Source: Pseudomonadota bacterium (GTDB lineage: Bacteria > Pseudomonadota > Gammaproteobacteria > Burkholderiales > Burkholderiaceae_C). Taken from it: a stretch of 44,932 nt of DNA. The position numbers were made by a program, and so were the translations under genes. The notes under the pieces are model-generated. The model was not told where the DNA came from and ran no database searches. It was given only the letters and a program-made list of their open reading frames with translations. Shown here piece by piece: positions 44,878 to 44,932 of the stretch. Numbering within the stretch: position 1 is the first letter of the stretch; each line of letters begins with the position of its first letter. The stretch covers positions 1-44,932 of the forward strand of contig JAVHYA010000043.1 in assembly GCA_031119395.1 (NCBI GenBank), written 5' to 3'.

Positions 44878-44932
44878 TCAGAAGGTCTTGGTCAGCGACA
44901 CGATGAAGCGGGCCTTGTTGACCGACTGCGAG
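44878..44932 (-). CDS. TorF-family putative porin, C-terminal fragment
   Basis: Only the last 17 codons and stop are in the window, reading SQSVNKARFIVSLTKTF with the terminal Phe of an outer-membrane beta-barrel signature. In Burkholderiales a TorF-type porin gene commonly precedes glnK-amtB, which supports the identification. The rest of the gene lies beyond the window edge. Confidence 0.6.
   Translation of the reverse strand, partial: SQSVNKARFIVSLTKTF

Overview
The window is about 45 kb of GC-rich chromosome (roughly 70% by eye) with short intergenic gaps. It most resembles a Comamonadaceae bacterium (Burkholderiales; Variovorax, Acidovorax or Hydrogenophaga type). Grounds: a torF-glnK-amtB block, a homoprotocatechuate (hpa) operon carrying a Bug-type binding protein, glcDEF beside a lactate/glycolate permease, and short GCTATC-type repeats of a kind I remember from that family. 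The genus is not determined. I saw no rRNA, tRNA, CRISPR array, transposase or phage gene.

Left part (1-14.3 kb): a periplasmic M48 peptidase (-); an AmpG-like permease; a three-gene cassette of ketoacyl synthase, chain-length-factor-like protein and halogenase-fold flavoprotein, reminiscent of a small piece of an aryl-polyene or xanthomonadin-type pathway; an OmpR-type two-component pair; an O-antigen-ligase-like membrane protein; then ilvE with a CHCC zinc-finger gene (-), rdgC (+), a small membrane protein (-) and radA (-).

Middle part (14.3-28.5 kb), all on the + strand: the homoprotocatechuate meta-cleavage operon hpaR-G1-G2-E-bug-D-//-F-H-I plus an NTF2-like lipoprotein gene, preceded by a perfect 16-bp palindrome that is probably the HpaR operator. 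A second module follows: an IlvD-family dehydratase, another Bug protein, a class II aldolase, a PanE-like reductase and an EamA transporter, probably for uptake and catabolism of an unidentified organic acid. No TctAB membrane genes are present for either Bug protein.

The most striking feature is the 598-bp gap between hpaD and hpaF. It holds two elements of 247 and 248 bp in opposite orientation. When copy 1 is read on the - strand and copy 2 on the + strand, they share one detailed secondary structure: a 31-bp closing helix of unrelated sequence in each copy, an 8-bp helix, a three-way junction, a hairpin closed by 8 bp with a conserved 38-nt loop, and a GNA-loop hairpin. Lengths of the unpaired core segments are identical and many pairs are compensated. 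The few non-Watson-Crick pairs are all G-U on the inferred sense strand. I read this as a structured-RNA or structured-ssDNA repeat family and do not recognise it as a named one.

Right part (28.5-44.9 kb): a small membrane protein and alr (-); lplT, glutathione peroxidase and a CHASE2 protein without an output domain (+); an exported hypothetical (-); a glycolate oxidase locus (glcD, glcE, DUF1275 gene, glcF and a GlcA/LctP-type permease); a LysR regulator and SMP-30 lactonase; and glnK-amtB with a candidate sigma-54 promoter, after the 3' end of a TorF-like porin gene.
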